Source of the DNA: JADLCX01 sp038251595
GTDB lineage: Bacteria > Planctomycetota > Phycisphaerae > Phycisphaerales > UBA1924
Direction: 5' to 3'
DNA: 5,121 nucleotides
Assembly: GCA_038251595.1 (NCBI GenBank)
Contig: JBBSBC010000231.1
Location: 1 to 5,121 of the forward strand
The position numbers were made by a program, and so were the translations under genes. The notes beneath the pieces are model-generated. The model was not told the DNA's origin. It was given only the letters and a program-made list of their open reading frames with translations, and did not search any database. The stretch's first letter is position 1. Every line of letters begins with the position of its first letter. Below are positions 1 through 5,121 of this stretch, in pieces.

Positions 1-1
1 C

Positions 2-724
2 TCGCGGAGCGAAGCCCAAGACAAGGCATACAAGAATCGCGACAAAGATCCACGCGGCCCGTGGAAGTCCAGCGACCTCTCAGCGCGAAACTATTACAGC
101 AAGGGGACGTACAGCATCGAGGCTTCTGGCGGTCGTGTTATTGAAGGTCCGCCCAAAGGGATGTATTGGCGCGTCTCAGAGGACGCGTTTTGGGAAATGG
201 ACAAGGACTCTCGCATCTGGTGGGGCAGCGACAAGAACCGTTTGCCCATGATTAAGCGGTTTAAGACCGAAGTCATGGCGGGTCGGGTTCCACAAACACT
301 CTGGCCATACAACGAGGTCGGGCACACCAAGGAAGCAAAGGAAGAAGTCGTTGAAGTTGTTGGCGGCGCTGAGGACGGCACCGTATTCATCACGCCCAAG
401 CCCACCCGCCTGATCCGTCGCATCCTCGAAATCGCCGCCGACAAAGACTCCCTCATCATGGACTCCTTCGCGGGCAGCGGCACGACCGGGCACGCCGTTC
501 TGGCGATGAACAAGGCCGACGGGGGCACCCGTCGCTTCATCCTCGTCGAGATTGATGCGAACATTGCACAGACCATCACCGCGCAGCGTCTCACGCGTGT
601 GATCGAGGGGTACCACCCCGGCGGTGGCATCGGGCTTCCGCCCGATGTTTCTGATTCAGACTCACCGCCCGGAAGGGCGGTGCCACGGGGCACGGCCAAA
701 GAGACGAGCCGCCGAATCCACTGA
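2..724 (+). CDS. Type III restriction-modification Mod-like adenine-specific DNA methyltransferase, C-terminal part (5' end outside window)
   Basis: This is the C-terminal 240 residues of a beta-class N6-adenine DNA methyltransferase of the type III Mod / COG2189 group, which transfers methyl from S-adenosylmethionine to adenine in a specific site. The frame is open from base 2, so the start is to the left. Seen: DPRGPWKSSDLSARN near the left edge, GPPKGMYWRV (152-181), a RIWWG segment, VPQTLWPYNEVGHT, then the SAM-binding motif I DSFAGSGTTGHAV (461-499) and the ILVEID and RVIEGY blocks. In beta-class enzymes motif I follows the catalytic DPPY, so the DPPY must lie upstream of the window. The expected GGGFRYY-type C-terminus is replaced by an unrelated tail from about base 620, which overlaps a palindromic repeat. 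No Res subunit follows. Two sampled lines have 52-58% GC, below the neighbouring genes, which is compatible with horizontal acquisition. Family is near certain; whether it is functional is unknown. Confidence 0.93.
   Translation, partial: SRSEAQDKAYKNRDKDPRGPWKSSDLSARNYYSKGTYSIEASGGRVIEGPPKGMYWRVSEDAFWEMDKDSRIWWGSDKNRLPMIKRFKTEVMAGRVPQTLWPYNEVGHTKEAKEEVVEVVGGAEDGTVFITPKPTRLIRRILEIAADKDSLIMDSFAGSGTTGHAVLAMNKADGGTRRFILVEIDANIAQTITAQRLTRVIEGYHPGGGIGLPPDVSDSDSPPGRAVPRGTAKETSRRIH
624..686. repeat. 63 bp palindromic mosaic repeat of two inverted hairpin units (REP/BIME-like)
   Basis: Two 24-nt units face each other around the palindromic core ctgattcag (651-659, centre 655). Each unit is GTGGCA (its last two bases already in the stem), an 8 bp perfect stem and a TTCC tetraloop. 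Unit 1 is 624-647 on plus (stem 628-635 with 640-647); unit 2 is 663-686 read on minus (stem 663-670 with 675-682). The units differ at three stem pairs and all three changes are compensatory. This is the architecture of REP/BIME elements, which RAYT-type transposases mobilise in other bacteria; that relationship is inferred, and no RAYT gene is in the window. The element lies inside the 3' end of the methyltransferase reading frame. Confidence 0.75.
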
Positions 725-840
725 CTGAGTACCTGAATCATGGCTGATGACATTCCCGGTTCCGATGCGTCGTTTCAGGCGACGCCCTCGCGGACTCGGG
801 CTGTGGCCATCCAACTCCGTTGATTTGCTTTTCACGCTGC

Positions 841-870
841 GCGTCCCAAAGCGGACGCTTCGCTGGGCGC
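841..870. repeat. Bulged GC-rich hairpin
   Basis: The arms gcg (841-843) and cccaaagcg (845-853) pair with cgctt (856-860), tggg (864-867) and cgc (868-870). This gives 12 base pairs around a 2-nt centre, with a one-base bulge at 844 and a three-base bulge at 861-863. An alternative fold pairs gcgtcc (841-846) with ggacgc (853-858). It could be an interspersed palindromic repeat; no T-run follows on either strand, so a terminator role is not supported. Confidence 0.4.
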
Positions 871-986
871 CAACACGAACCTCGCGGCGGCTTGATGGGG
901 GGGCGGCCTTGTCGCCGCCGACATGGTTCCCATCACCACGGGCCAGACCGGCGTGGGCCGCCGCGTTCCCCGCGCACTTGATCTAA

Positions 987-1039
987 CACGACTCGCTCGT
1001 GCCTCTTTTTAGTTTGAGAGGCTGCACGAGCGAGTCGTG
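987..1039. repeat. Long perfect inverted repeat, possible bidirectional terminator or palindromic element
   Basis: cacgactcgctcgtgc (987-1002) pairs perfectly with 1024-1039 over 16 bp. A further 4 bp (1003-1006 with 1017-1020) extend the stem after a 3-nt bulge, leaving a loop of about 10 nt rich in T. Each arm is also a small palindrome of its own (cacga, five bases, tcgtg), so a two-hairpin cruciform is an alternative fold. It sits between the converging methyltransferase and phosphatase genes, where a shared terminator would be expected. Neither side has a strong T-tract, so termination is inferred from stem strength and position only. Confidence 0.7.
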
Positions 1040-1197
1040 GTGCTCGCCGTCAACGCGGCGAAGCCAACTTTATGAATAGCGGGGGCCGCCAAGCAGACCA
1101 AGGATGAGAACATCGCTGCGTATGTCGCTTGACCGCCCCCGATGCCAGCGCCCACTTCACACGCTGCGGATACTCGCTGCACTTGGGATCGAAGTGC

Positions 1198-3036
1198 TTA
1201 GCTCTTCTTCTCCCCGACCCTCATCACCACGATCGTCAGATCATCGCCGCGGCCGCTCAAGCCGGTGTGCTGGCGCACTTGTGCCACGACATATTCGACA
1301 ATTCTGGCCGCGCTGGCCTCGGGTTCGGCGGCAAGGAGGGTGAGCAGGGTGTTGCGCAGGCGTGTGCCGCCGAAGCGTTTGCCTGCGAAGTCGGTTGCAT
1401 CGTGCAGCCCGTCGGTAAAGGCGAGCAGCACATCGCGTGCGTGCAGTTGCTTGGTGCCTTTGGGATACTTCTGCAGCTCGTCGATCCCCAGCGCCATTCC
1501 GTCGGCGGTGAGGCGTTCAAGATCTTTCTCTTCGACCGGGCGATCACGCGGCACGTGTACCAGCAAGGGCCAGTCGTGACCCGCGCCACAATAGGTGAGC
1601 CTCAGCGTGTTGGGGTCCACGACGCCGTACCAGACGGTCGCAAACTCATTGTCGAGCGTGTCGCGTGCCAGCGCCTTGTTCACGCGGCTCAGCACTTCAT
1701 CAATGTGGTAAACATCCTGTGCGTGCGCACGGAAGCTCGCCCGCACCGCGCTCATCAAAAGCGCGGCGGGAACTCCCTTGCCCGCAACATCGCCGATCAG
1801 CACACCCAAGTGCCCGCCAAGCTCAAGGAAGTCATAAAAGTCGCCGCCGAGATCGAACGAGGGCGCGTAGTGTGCGGACACTTCAAAGGGCGGCATTTTC
1901 GGCATGGTGCGCGGCAGCATCCGGCGCTGCACGGCGGCGGCCAGTCGCACCTGCTGCTTCATATTCTCATCCTGCTGGCGCAGTGAGCGCAGGCGCGTGC
2001 TTGTCACCGCGCTGGCGGCGTGCTCGGCAATGGCGCGCAGCAACTCCCCTTCGGCATCGGTAAACGTGCGGGGCGTGCGCGTGTAGAGTCGGATAAGCCC
2101 GATCGGTCTGCCGACACCATCGCCCGCGCCCTGATCGAGCATGCCGGTGGTCAGCAGGCTGCACAGCCCCTCGTCGGTCACGCGCTGATGGTCGGCGATG
2201 CGCCGGTCGGTACGAAGATCATCGACGGCGATCACCTCGCCCCGCAGCGCGGCCTGCCGCAGGTGCCCATCGCGCGAGAGCGTCGTGGTGGCCGCGATCC
2301 AGCGATCGCTCAGTCCGCGCCGGAAGCGAACCATCGGTGCCCGAATCTCGCCCCCGTGCGAATCTTCGAGCAGCGCGATCGATCCCGCATCGGCCCGCAG
2401 CACTTGCATGGCCAGATCGAGCGCGAGGTTGAGCATCTCATCAAGATCACCAGCACCCGAGAGCAGGCCCGAGAGACGGAAGAGCGCATCAAGTTCGCGC
2501 ACGCGTTTCGAGAGCAAGACCTGCGCCTCGCAGACATCGCACACGCTCGAGGCCAGCAGAAGGAGCGAACGTCGGATGTGCGCAAGTCGGTGCGAGTCGT
2601 CAATCCGCGGCAGGCGACAGGCGATCGCGCCGATCAGGCCTGTTGAAATCTTCAGGGGAACGATCAGCACATCCGGCTCAAGTCGTGCCGCCGCCACACC
2701 GCCCGAGGCACCATCAAGAACCCCCAGCCGCGCATGAGCCCGCGCGCGGCCAGACTCTTCCGAGACCATGGTCCACCGATGTCGATCACGATTGGCCGAA
2801 CCCGACTCGGCGTTGGTCGATTCGGGAATGATGACTTCGCCAGAGCGATCACGCAGCCAGATCGGGATCCCGATCAGCAGACTCAGCTCATCGCAGAGCG
2901 CGGCGACCGAACCGTCGGTGATGAAATCGCGCAGGCGGCCGCCCCACGAAGCATCGCGGTCAACATCTGCCCGTGGTGCGGGGAGTGGGGCATCAAGATT
3001 GATAAGGGCCTGTTCGTCCATGAGGGGCCGGACCAT
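1198..3036 (-). CDS. SpoIIE/RsbU-family PP2C-type serine phosphatase with GAF and N-terminal sensor domains
   Basis: A 612-residue cytosolic signalling phosphatase; no signal peptide or membrane segment is visible. Relatives dephosphorylate phosphoserine on STAS-type anti-anti-sigma factors in partner-switching control of sigma factors; the partner here is unknown. Domains: residues about 35-170, a sensor-like region (LCDELSLLIGIPIWLRDRSG at 47-66) resembling PocR/GAF-type ligand-binding folds; 180-350, a GAF domain (LFRLSGLLSGAGDLDEMLNLAL onward); 351-375, a helical linker ending in the family's AAAVQRRMLP; 376-608, the phosphatase. Metal-binding motifs are all present: GGDFYD (397-402), GDVAGKG (415-421), FTDG (540-543) and GRGDDLT (595-601), so it should be active. 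The start at ATG 3034-3036 fits the promoter at 3078-3106 but has no obvious Shine-Dalgarno; the ATG at 3019-3021 (Met6) is an alternative. No anti-sigma or STAS gene is in view. Confidence 0.95.
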   Translation of the reverse strand: MVRPLMDEQALINLDAPLPAPRADVDRDASWGGRLRDFITDGSVAALCDELSLLIGIPIWLRDRSGEVIIPESTNAESGSANRDRHRWTMVSEESGRARAHARLGVLDGASGGVAAARLEPDVLIVPLKISTGLIGAIACRLPRIDDSHRLAHIRRSLLLLASSVCDVCEAQVLLSKRVRELDALFRLSGLLSGAGDLDEMLNLALDLAMQVLRADAGSIALLEDSHGGEIRAPMVRFRRGLSDRWIAATTTLSRDGHLRQAALRGEVIAVDDLRTDRRIADHQRVTDEGLCSLLTTGMLDQGAGDGVGRPIGLIRLYTRTPRTFTDAEGELLRAIAEHAASAVTSTRLRSLRQQDENMKQQVRLAAAVQRRMLPRTMPKMPPFEVSAHYAPSFDLGGDFYDFLELGGHLGVLIGDVAGKGVPAALLMSAVRASFRAHAQDVYHIDEVLSRVNKALARDTLDNEFATVWYGVVDPNTLRLTYCGAGHDWPLLVHVPRDRPVEEKDLERLTADGMALGIDELQKYPKGTKQLHARDVLLAFTDGLHDATDFAGKRFGGTRLRNTLLTLLAAEPEASAARIVEYVVAQVRQHTGLSGRGDDLTIVVMRVGEKKS

Positions 3037-3077
3037 CCGGCATGATGATAGTTGCGCCGAATGCCCCGACCAGGCGA

Positions 3078-3106
3078 ACTTTACTCGTAAAAAGTTTGGT
3101 TATCAA
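3078..3106 (-). promoter_or_regulatory. Sigma-70-like promoter for the phosphatase gene
   Basis: Read on the minus strand, TTGATA (3101-3106, 5 of 6 to the -35 consensus) is followed after exactly 17 nt by TAAAGT (3078-3083, 4 of 6 to the -10 consensus). This predicts a leader of roughly 30-35 nt before the ATG at 3036. It lies in an AT-rich island: 3081-3150 has 21 G/C of 70 in an otherwise GC-rich window. An imperfect dyad (3093-3100 with 3109-3116) flanks the -35 box and could be a regulator site. Confidence 0.5.
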
Positions 3107-3116
3107 GTACCGAACT
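3093..3116. promoter_or_regulatory. Imperfect dyad around the -35 box, possible operator
   Basis: agtttggt (3093-3100) and accgaact (3109-3116) are inverted repeats with one mismatch, separated by 8 nt that contain the -35 hexamer. The spacing and position suit a dimeric regulator site. As minus-strand RNA it would form a weak hairpin with a C-A mismatch followed by a run of U, so a weak terminator for the upstream gene is an alternative reading. Confidence 0.25.
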
Positions 3117-3148
3117 AAACTTGTTTATAACCTGTGAACAACTTGAAA

Positions 3149-3167
3149 TCCCCGGAATGGGTGGGGA
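3149..3167 (-). terminator. Candidate weak terminator after the secreted TPR-like protein gene
   Basis: On the minus strand TCCCC (3167-3163) pairs with GGGGA (3153-3149) around a 9-nt loop, then TTTC follows. It begins 13 nt beyond the stop codon. The stem is only 5 bp and the T-run is short, so this is a tentative call. Confidence 0.25.
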
Positions 3168-3180
3168 GTGGCACGGATTC

Positions 3181-4926
3181 CTATTTCTGGTCATTGAGCC
3201 AAACCGCACGAATGAGCTGGTACAGGGTGAGATCGGCGGCATCTTTCGCTTCGATCCGTTCGCCAAGGGCTTTGAGGCCTTCTTCACACATCGGCTGGTC
3301 GTTGGTGATGTGGCCGAGGTAGGCGAGCAGGAGGCTGGTATCGCCCCCGACACCCTCGCCGGCGTTGGCGAGCGTCGTGCGCAACATGCCCGCGACAACG
3401 GCGATGCGTGCGGGGCTTGGAAGCAGCTTGGCCTCGAAGCGCATGCCCGCGACCTCAGGGCTGGTGCGCAGAAGCGCACGAAGGTTGGCAGAGGCGGAGA
3501 GGAAGAGCCCCGCGCCGAGCTGTGCATGGACGCGCCCGATTTTGGCGAGTGGATCTTCGGGCATTGCCGCGATGGCGCGGGTGAAGCGGTCTTCGGCATC
3601 GAAGTAGCGTTCTTCGCTCAGCATCTGCTGGCCCGATTCCATCTGGCCGCGATACCACTTGGGGTCTCGCAGGATGCCCTCTCGGGGTACCAGCGAGTCG
3701 AGCGACTTGACACCCGCCGCCTTGAGTGCGGCGATCAGTTCGGGTGGGATGGGTTTGGCGTCGGGAAGCTTGTCATCTTTGCGGGCACTGCGGGTCGGGG
3801 CCATTGGGTCTACGAGCGCAGGTTTGCTCGAGAGGGGCGTGGTGGGCGTTGTTGTCGTGGGTTCGCCGGGCGACCTGCCATCCGGATTTGTGGCGACGGT
3901 TGCGGGCAGGCCGCGCAGGACGCGTGAGACGCGCTCCAGCTCGGCATCGATGAAACTCTTGGGCTTGTTGTCGGCCTGTTCGCCGCGAGCTGGATCGCCG
4001 GGTTTGTCGGTGCTTGCGGCGTTGGCGGTATCGGCATCAGGCTTGTAGGCGGTGCGGAGCACATCGATAAGCTGAGCGTGGAGGGCGGCACGATCCACGA
4101 CGGTGGAGTTGACGGCGCTGTCAATCGCACTCGGGCGTTCGCGCTCGCGTTCATCGCGATAGCGCATCGCAAGAGCCTTTGACTCAAAGCCACTCGGGGT
4201 GAAGTCGGCGCGGGCGTTGATGGCTCTTTCTTTTTCGGTGGGTTGCGTCGGAACCGCGAAGTCGCTCGTGGGCTCGGTTGGCGATGGTCCGTCGAACTTG
4301 GGCTCGGCTTTGTTGACGCGCAGCCACGATACACCCAGAAGTGACGAGGCCGTGGCGTTCCACTCGCGACCATCGGCATCGGTGCGCGATCCGACAAATG
4401 TTGGACGCAGGGCACGGGTTGTCAGGTAGTCGGCGGTGCTGCGGAGCGCGGCGGAGGTTGATGTCGCGGCATCGGCGGTTGCGGCGTTGGCATCGCGCGG
4501 GGTGTTGACCACCTGCGAGAGGTAGCGGGGCACATTCTGCCCGGTCGTGAGCGCAAGCTGGTAACGAAGCGCATCCGAAGCGCGAACGCCGGACTGTACT
4601 TGGGCGGATGAGGTTGAATCGCGCCGGAAACCGTAGTTGTCATTGCTGCCCGCAACGCCGCGGAATTCGCTGGGTGCGGTGTAGCCGACGTAGCCACGGA
4701 AGGACTTTCCGCTCGCTGCGTTGCCGGTGATGATGGCGTTGTTGAGCCAGATCTGGTCGCGCACATCGCGGGCCCGCGCGTTAATGCCATTGCTGCCAAC
4801 CTGCTGGTTGCGGTCAAGGAGCGTGCCGCCACCGCCACGATATTGCTGGGCAAGCGCGGGCGAAGCCGTCAGCAGTGCGGCGGCGAGGAGAAGGGCGGGC
4901 GAGAAGGAGATTGGAGGGCGAGGCAT
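3181..4926 (-). CDS. Exported protein with low-complexity middle and C-terminal TPR-like region, unknown function
   Basis: A 581-residue protein with no function I can name. The start at ATG 4924-4926 has GGAG at 4934-4937 (7 nt spacer) and opens a classical Sec signal peptide: MPRP, hydrophobic ALLLAAALLTAS, then ALA-QQ with likely cleavage after residue 26. The frame stays open upstream to the window edge, but those codons look non-coding. Mature N-terminus: LLDRNQQVGSNGIN (35-48), NAIITGN (63-69), SFRGYVGYTAPSEFRG (75-90); from memory such motifs recur in planctomycete exported proteins. Residues 140-170 and 205-390 are rich in Ala, Pro, Thr and Asp with a charged RDERERER stretch (257-264), probably disordered. 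From about 424 a helical region (MLSEERYFDAEDRFTRAIAAMPEDP at 435-459) fits a tetratricopeptide repeat, with weaker helices to the end. A periplasmic scaffold or assembly role is possible but inferred. The 144 nt to the next gene and its promoter suggest separate transcription. Confidence 0.88.
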   Translation of the reverse strand: MPRPPISFSPALLLAAALLTASPALAQQYRGGGGTLLDRNQQVGSNGINARARDVRDQIWLNNAIITGNAASGKSFRGYVGYTAPSEFRGVAGSNDNYGFRRDSTSSAQVQSGVRASDALRYQLALTTGQNVPRYLSQVVNTPRDANAATADAATSTSAALRSTADYLTTRALRPTFVGSRTDADGREWNATASSLLGVSWLRVNKAEPKFDGPSPTEPTSDFAVPTQPTEKERAINARADFTPSGFESKALAMRYRDERERERPSAIDSAVNSTVVDRAALHAQLIDVLRTAYKPDADTANAASTDKPGDPARGEQADNKPKSFIDAELERVSRVLRGLPATVATNPDGRSPGEPTTTTPTTPLSSKPALVDPMAPTRSARKDDKLPDAKPIPPELIAALKAAGVKSLDSLVPREGILRDPKWYRGQMESGQQMLSEERYFDAEDRFTRAIAAMPEDPLAKIGRVHAQLGAGLFLSASANLRALLRTSPEVAGMRFEAKLLPSPARIAVVAGMLRTTLANAGEGVGGDTSLLLAYLGHITNDQPMCEEGLKALGERIEAKDAADLTLYQLIRAVWLNDQK

Positions 4927-4933
4927 GGGGAAT

Positions 4934-4937
4934 CTCC
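4934..4937 (-). promoter_or_regulatory. Shine-Dalgarno GGAG that fixes the start of the exported protein gene
   Basis: GGAG on the minus strand lies 7 nt before the ATG at 4924-4926. With the signal peptide beginning at that ATG, it decides against the upstream TTG at 5074-5076, which would add 50 His/Pro/Arg-rich residues in front of the signal peptide. Confidence 0.7.
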
Positions 4938-4963
4938 GGTGGAAGCGGGCGAATCGTCTGGAG

Positions 4964-4969
4964 GGTATA
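4964..4969 (-). promoter_or_regulatory. Weak -10-like hexamer upstream of the exported protein gene
   Basis: TATACC on the minus strand lies 37 nt before the ATG and would give a leader of about 30 nt. The hexamer 17 nt further upstream is GATCAT, a poor -35, so this is only a possible promoter. The rest of 4927-5121 shows nothing else I can support. Confidence 0.2.
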
Positions 4970-5121
4970 CGTTGCGGGTTGGGCGGATGATCGGCATGAT
5001 CGGTGGGGAGATGGAGAGTGTGGGCTTTGTTTGTCTGGCGCGTGTCCGGTAAGGTGTGACGATTCAGCAGGGCCAATACAGCAGACGCGGGCGAGCACGA
5101 CCGCGCGAGTTGGCCAGGCAG

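Larger units (their letters stand above)
725..1197. other. Gene-poor, palindrome-rich interval between converging genes, possibly with decayed coding fragments
   Basis: No convincing gene is present. A 27-codon frame begins with ATG at 740, 15 nt after the methyltransferase stop (MADDIPGSDASFQ...), and stops at 821-823 without a clear Shine-Dalgarno. The same reading frame continues to 1132 as short protein-like stretches broken by stops at 821, 893, 1010, 1073 and 1130, ending in AAKQTKDENIAAYVA. This may be a decayed gene or just GC-rich chance; I do not recognise any family. The interval also holds hairpins at 841-870, 902-919 (ggcggc/gccgcc) and 987-1039. A small dyad at 1179-1197 (gcactt/aagtgc) lies directly after the stop codon of the minus-strand phosphatase gene. 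Confidence 0.6.

Noticed and set aside
94..753. 219-codon open frame on the minus strand
   Set aside because: It is antisense to the methyltransferase, which has clear conserved motifs in the plus frame.
747..986. 79-codon plus-strand frame after the methyltransferase
   Set aside because: Its composition is Arg/Pro/Trp-rich, typical of an out-of-frame reading of GC-rich DNA, and it spans hairpins. There is no ribosome site or recognisable motif.
1179..1197. gcactt/aagtgc dyad right after the phosphatase stop codon as a terminator
   Set aside because: The stem has only 6 bp and no T-run follows on the minus strand, so a terminator call is not supported.
1129..1986. 285-codon open frame on the plus strand
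   Set aside because: It lies wholly antisense to the phosphatase, whose catalytic motifs are intact. Its translation shows no recognisable domain, and long antisense frames are expected in GC-rich coding DNA.
3121..3927. 268-codon open frame on the plus strand
   Set aside because: It is antisense to the exported TPR-like protein and looks like a GC-rich shadow without domain features.
4927..5076. 50-codon N-terminal extension of the exported protein from a TTG
   Set aside because: It would place a His/Pro/Arg-rich segment before a complete signal peptide, and the internal ATG has a well-spaced GGAG.
5071..5115. ggccaa/ttggcc inverted repeat near the right edge
   Set aside because: Six-base arms separated by 33 nt are expected by chance and have no supporting context.
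1..5121. CRISPR array, tRNA, rRNA or insertion sequence
   Set aside because: No regularly spaced direct repeats, no cloverleaf-like or rRNA-like stretch and no transposase motif were seen on either strand.

Overview
The window reads as high-GC bacterial chromosome, most likely from a planctomycete-type lineage (Phycisphaerae-like). The placement is an inference. It rests on a secreted low-complexity protein whose N-terminus has motifs I associate from memory with planctomycete hypothetical proteins, on a large multi-domain SpoIIE-type phosphatase, and on several GC-rich palindromic repeats between genes. There is no rRNA or other marker gene to confirm it.

Layout: (1) Positions 2-724, plus strand, hold the C-terminal part of an adenine-specific DNA methyltransferase of the type III restriction-modification Mod family; its start lies left of the window. 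Its last codons run through a 63 bp palindromic mosaic element (624-686). (2) Positions 725-1197 are a gene-poor, palindrome-rich interval between converging genes. It holds a 16 bp perfect inverted repeat (987-1039), a bulged hairpin (841-870) and possible decayed coding fragments, but no convincing gene and no restriction subunit. (3) Positions 1198-3036, minus strand, encode a 612-residue cytosolic protein with an N-terminal sensor-like domain, a GAF domain and an intact SpoIIE/PP2C-type serine phosphatase domain. (4) Positions 3037-3180 form a gap with a sharply AT-rich core (21 G/C in the 70 bases 3081-3150) that carries a good sigma-70-like promoter for the phosphatase. (5) Positions 3181-4926, minus strand, encode a 581-residue exported protein with a Sec signal peptide, a long low-complexity middle and a C-terminal TPR-like helical region. 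Its start is set by a GGAG Shine-Dalgarno and the signal peptide, 50 codons inside a longer open frame. (6) Positions 4927-5121 are upstream leader with no gene I can support.

The two minus-strand genes lie in tandem, but the 144 nt gap with its own promoter argues for separate transcription of the phosphatase. The methyltransferase belongs to an unrelated defence or modification locus that ends here. I see no clearly new multi-gene system. The most interesting material is the set of structured repeats around and inside the 3' end of the methyltransferase gene.
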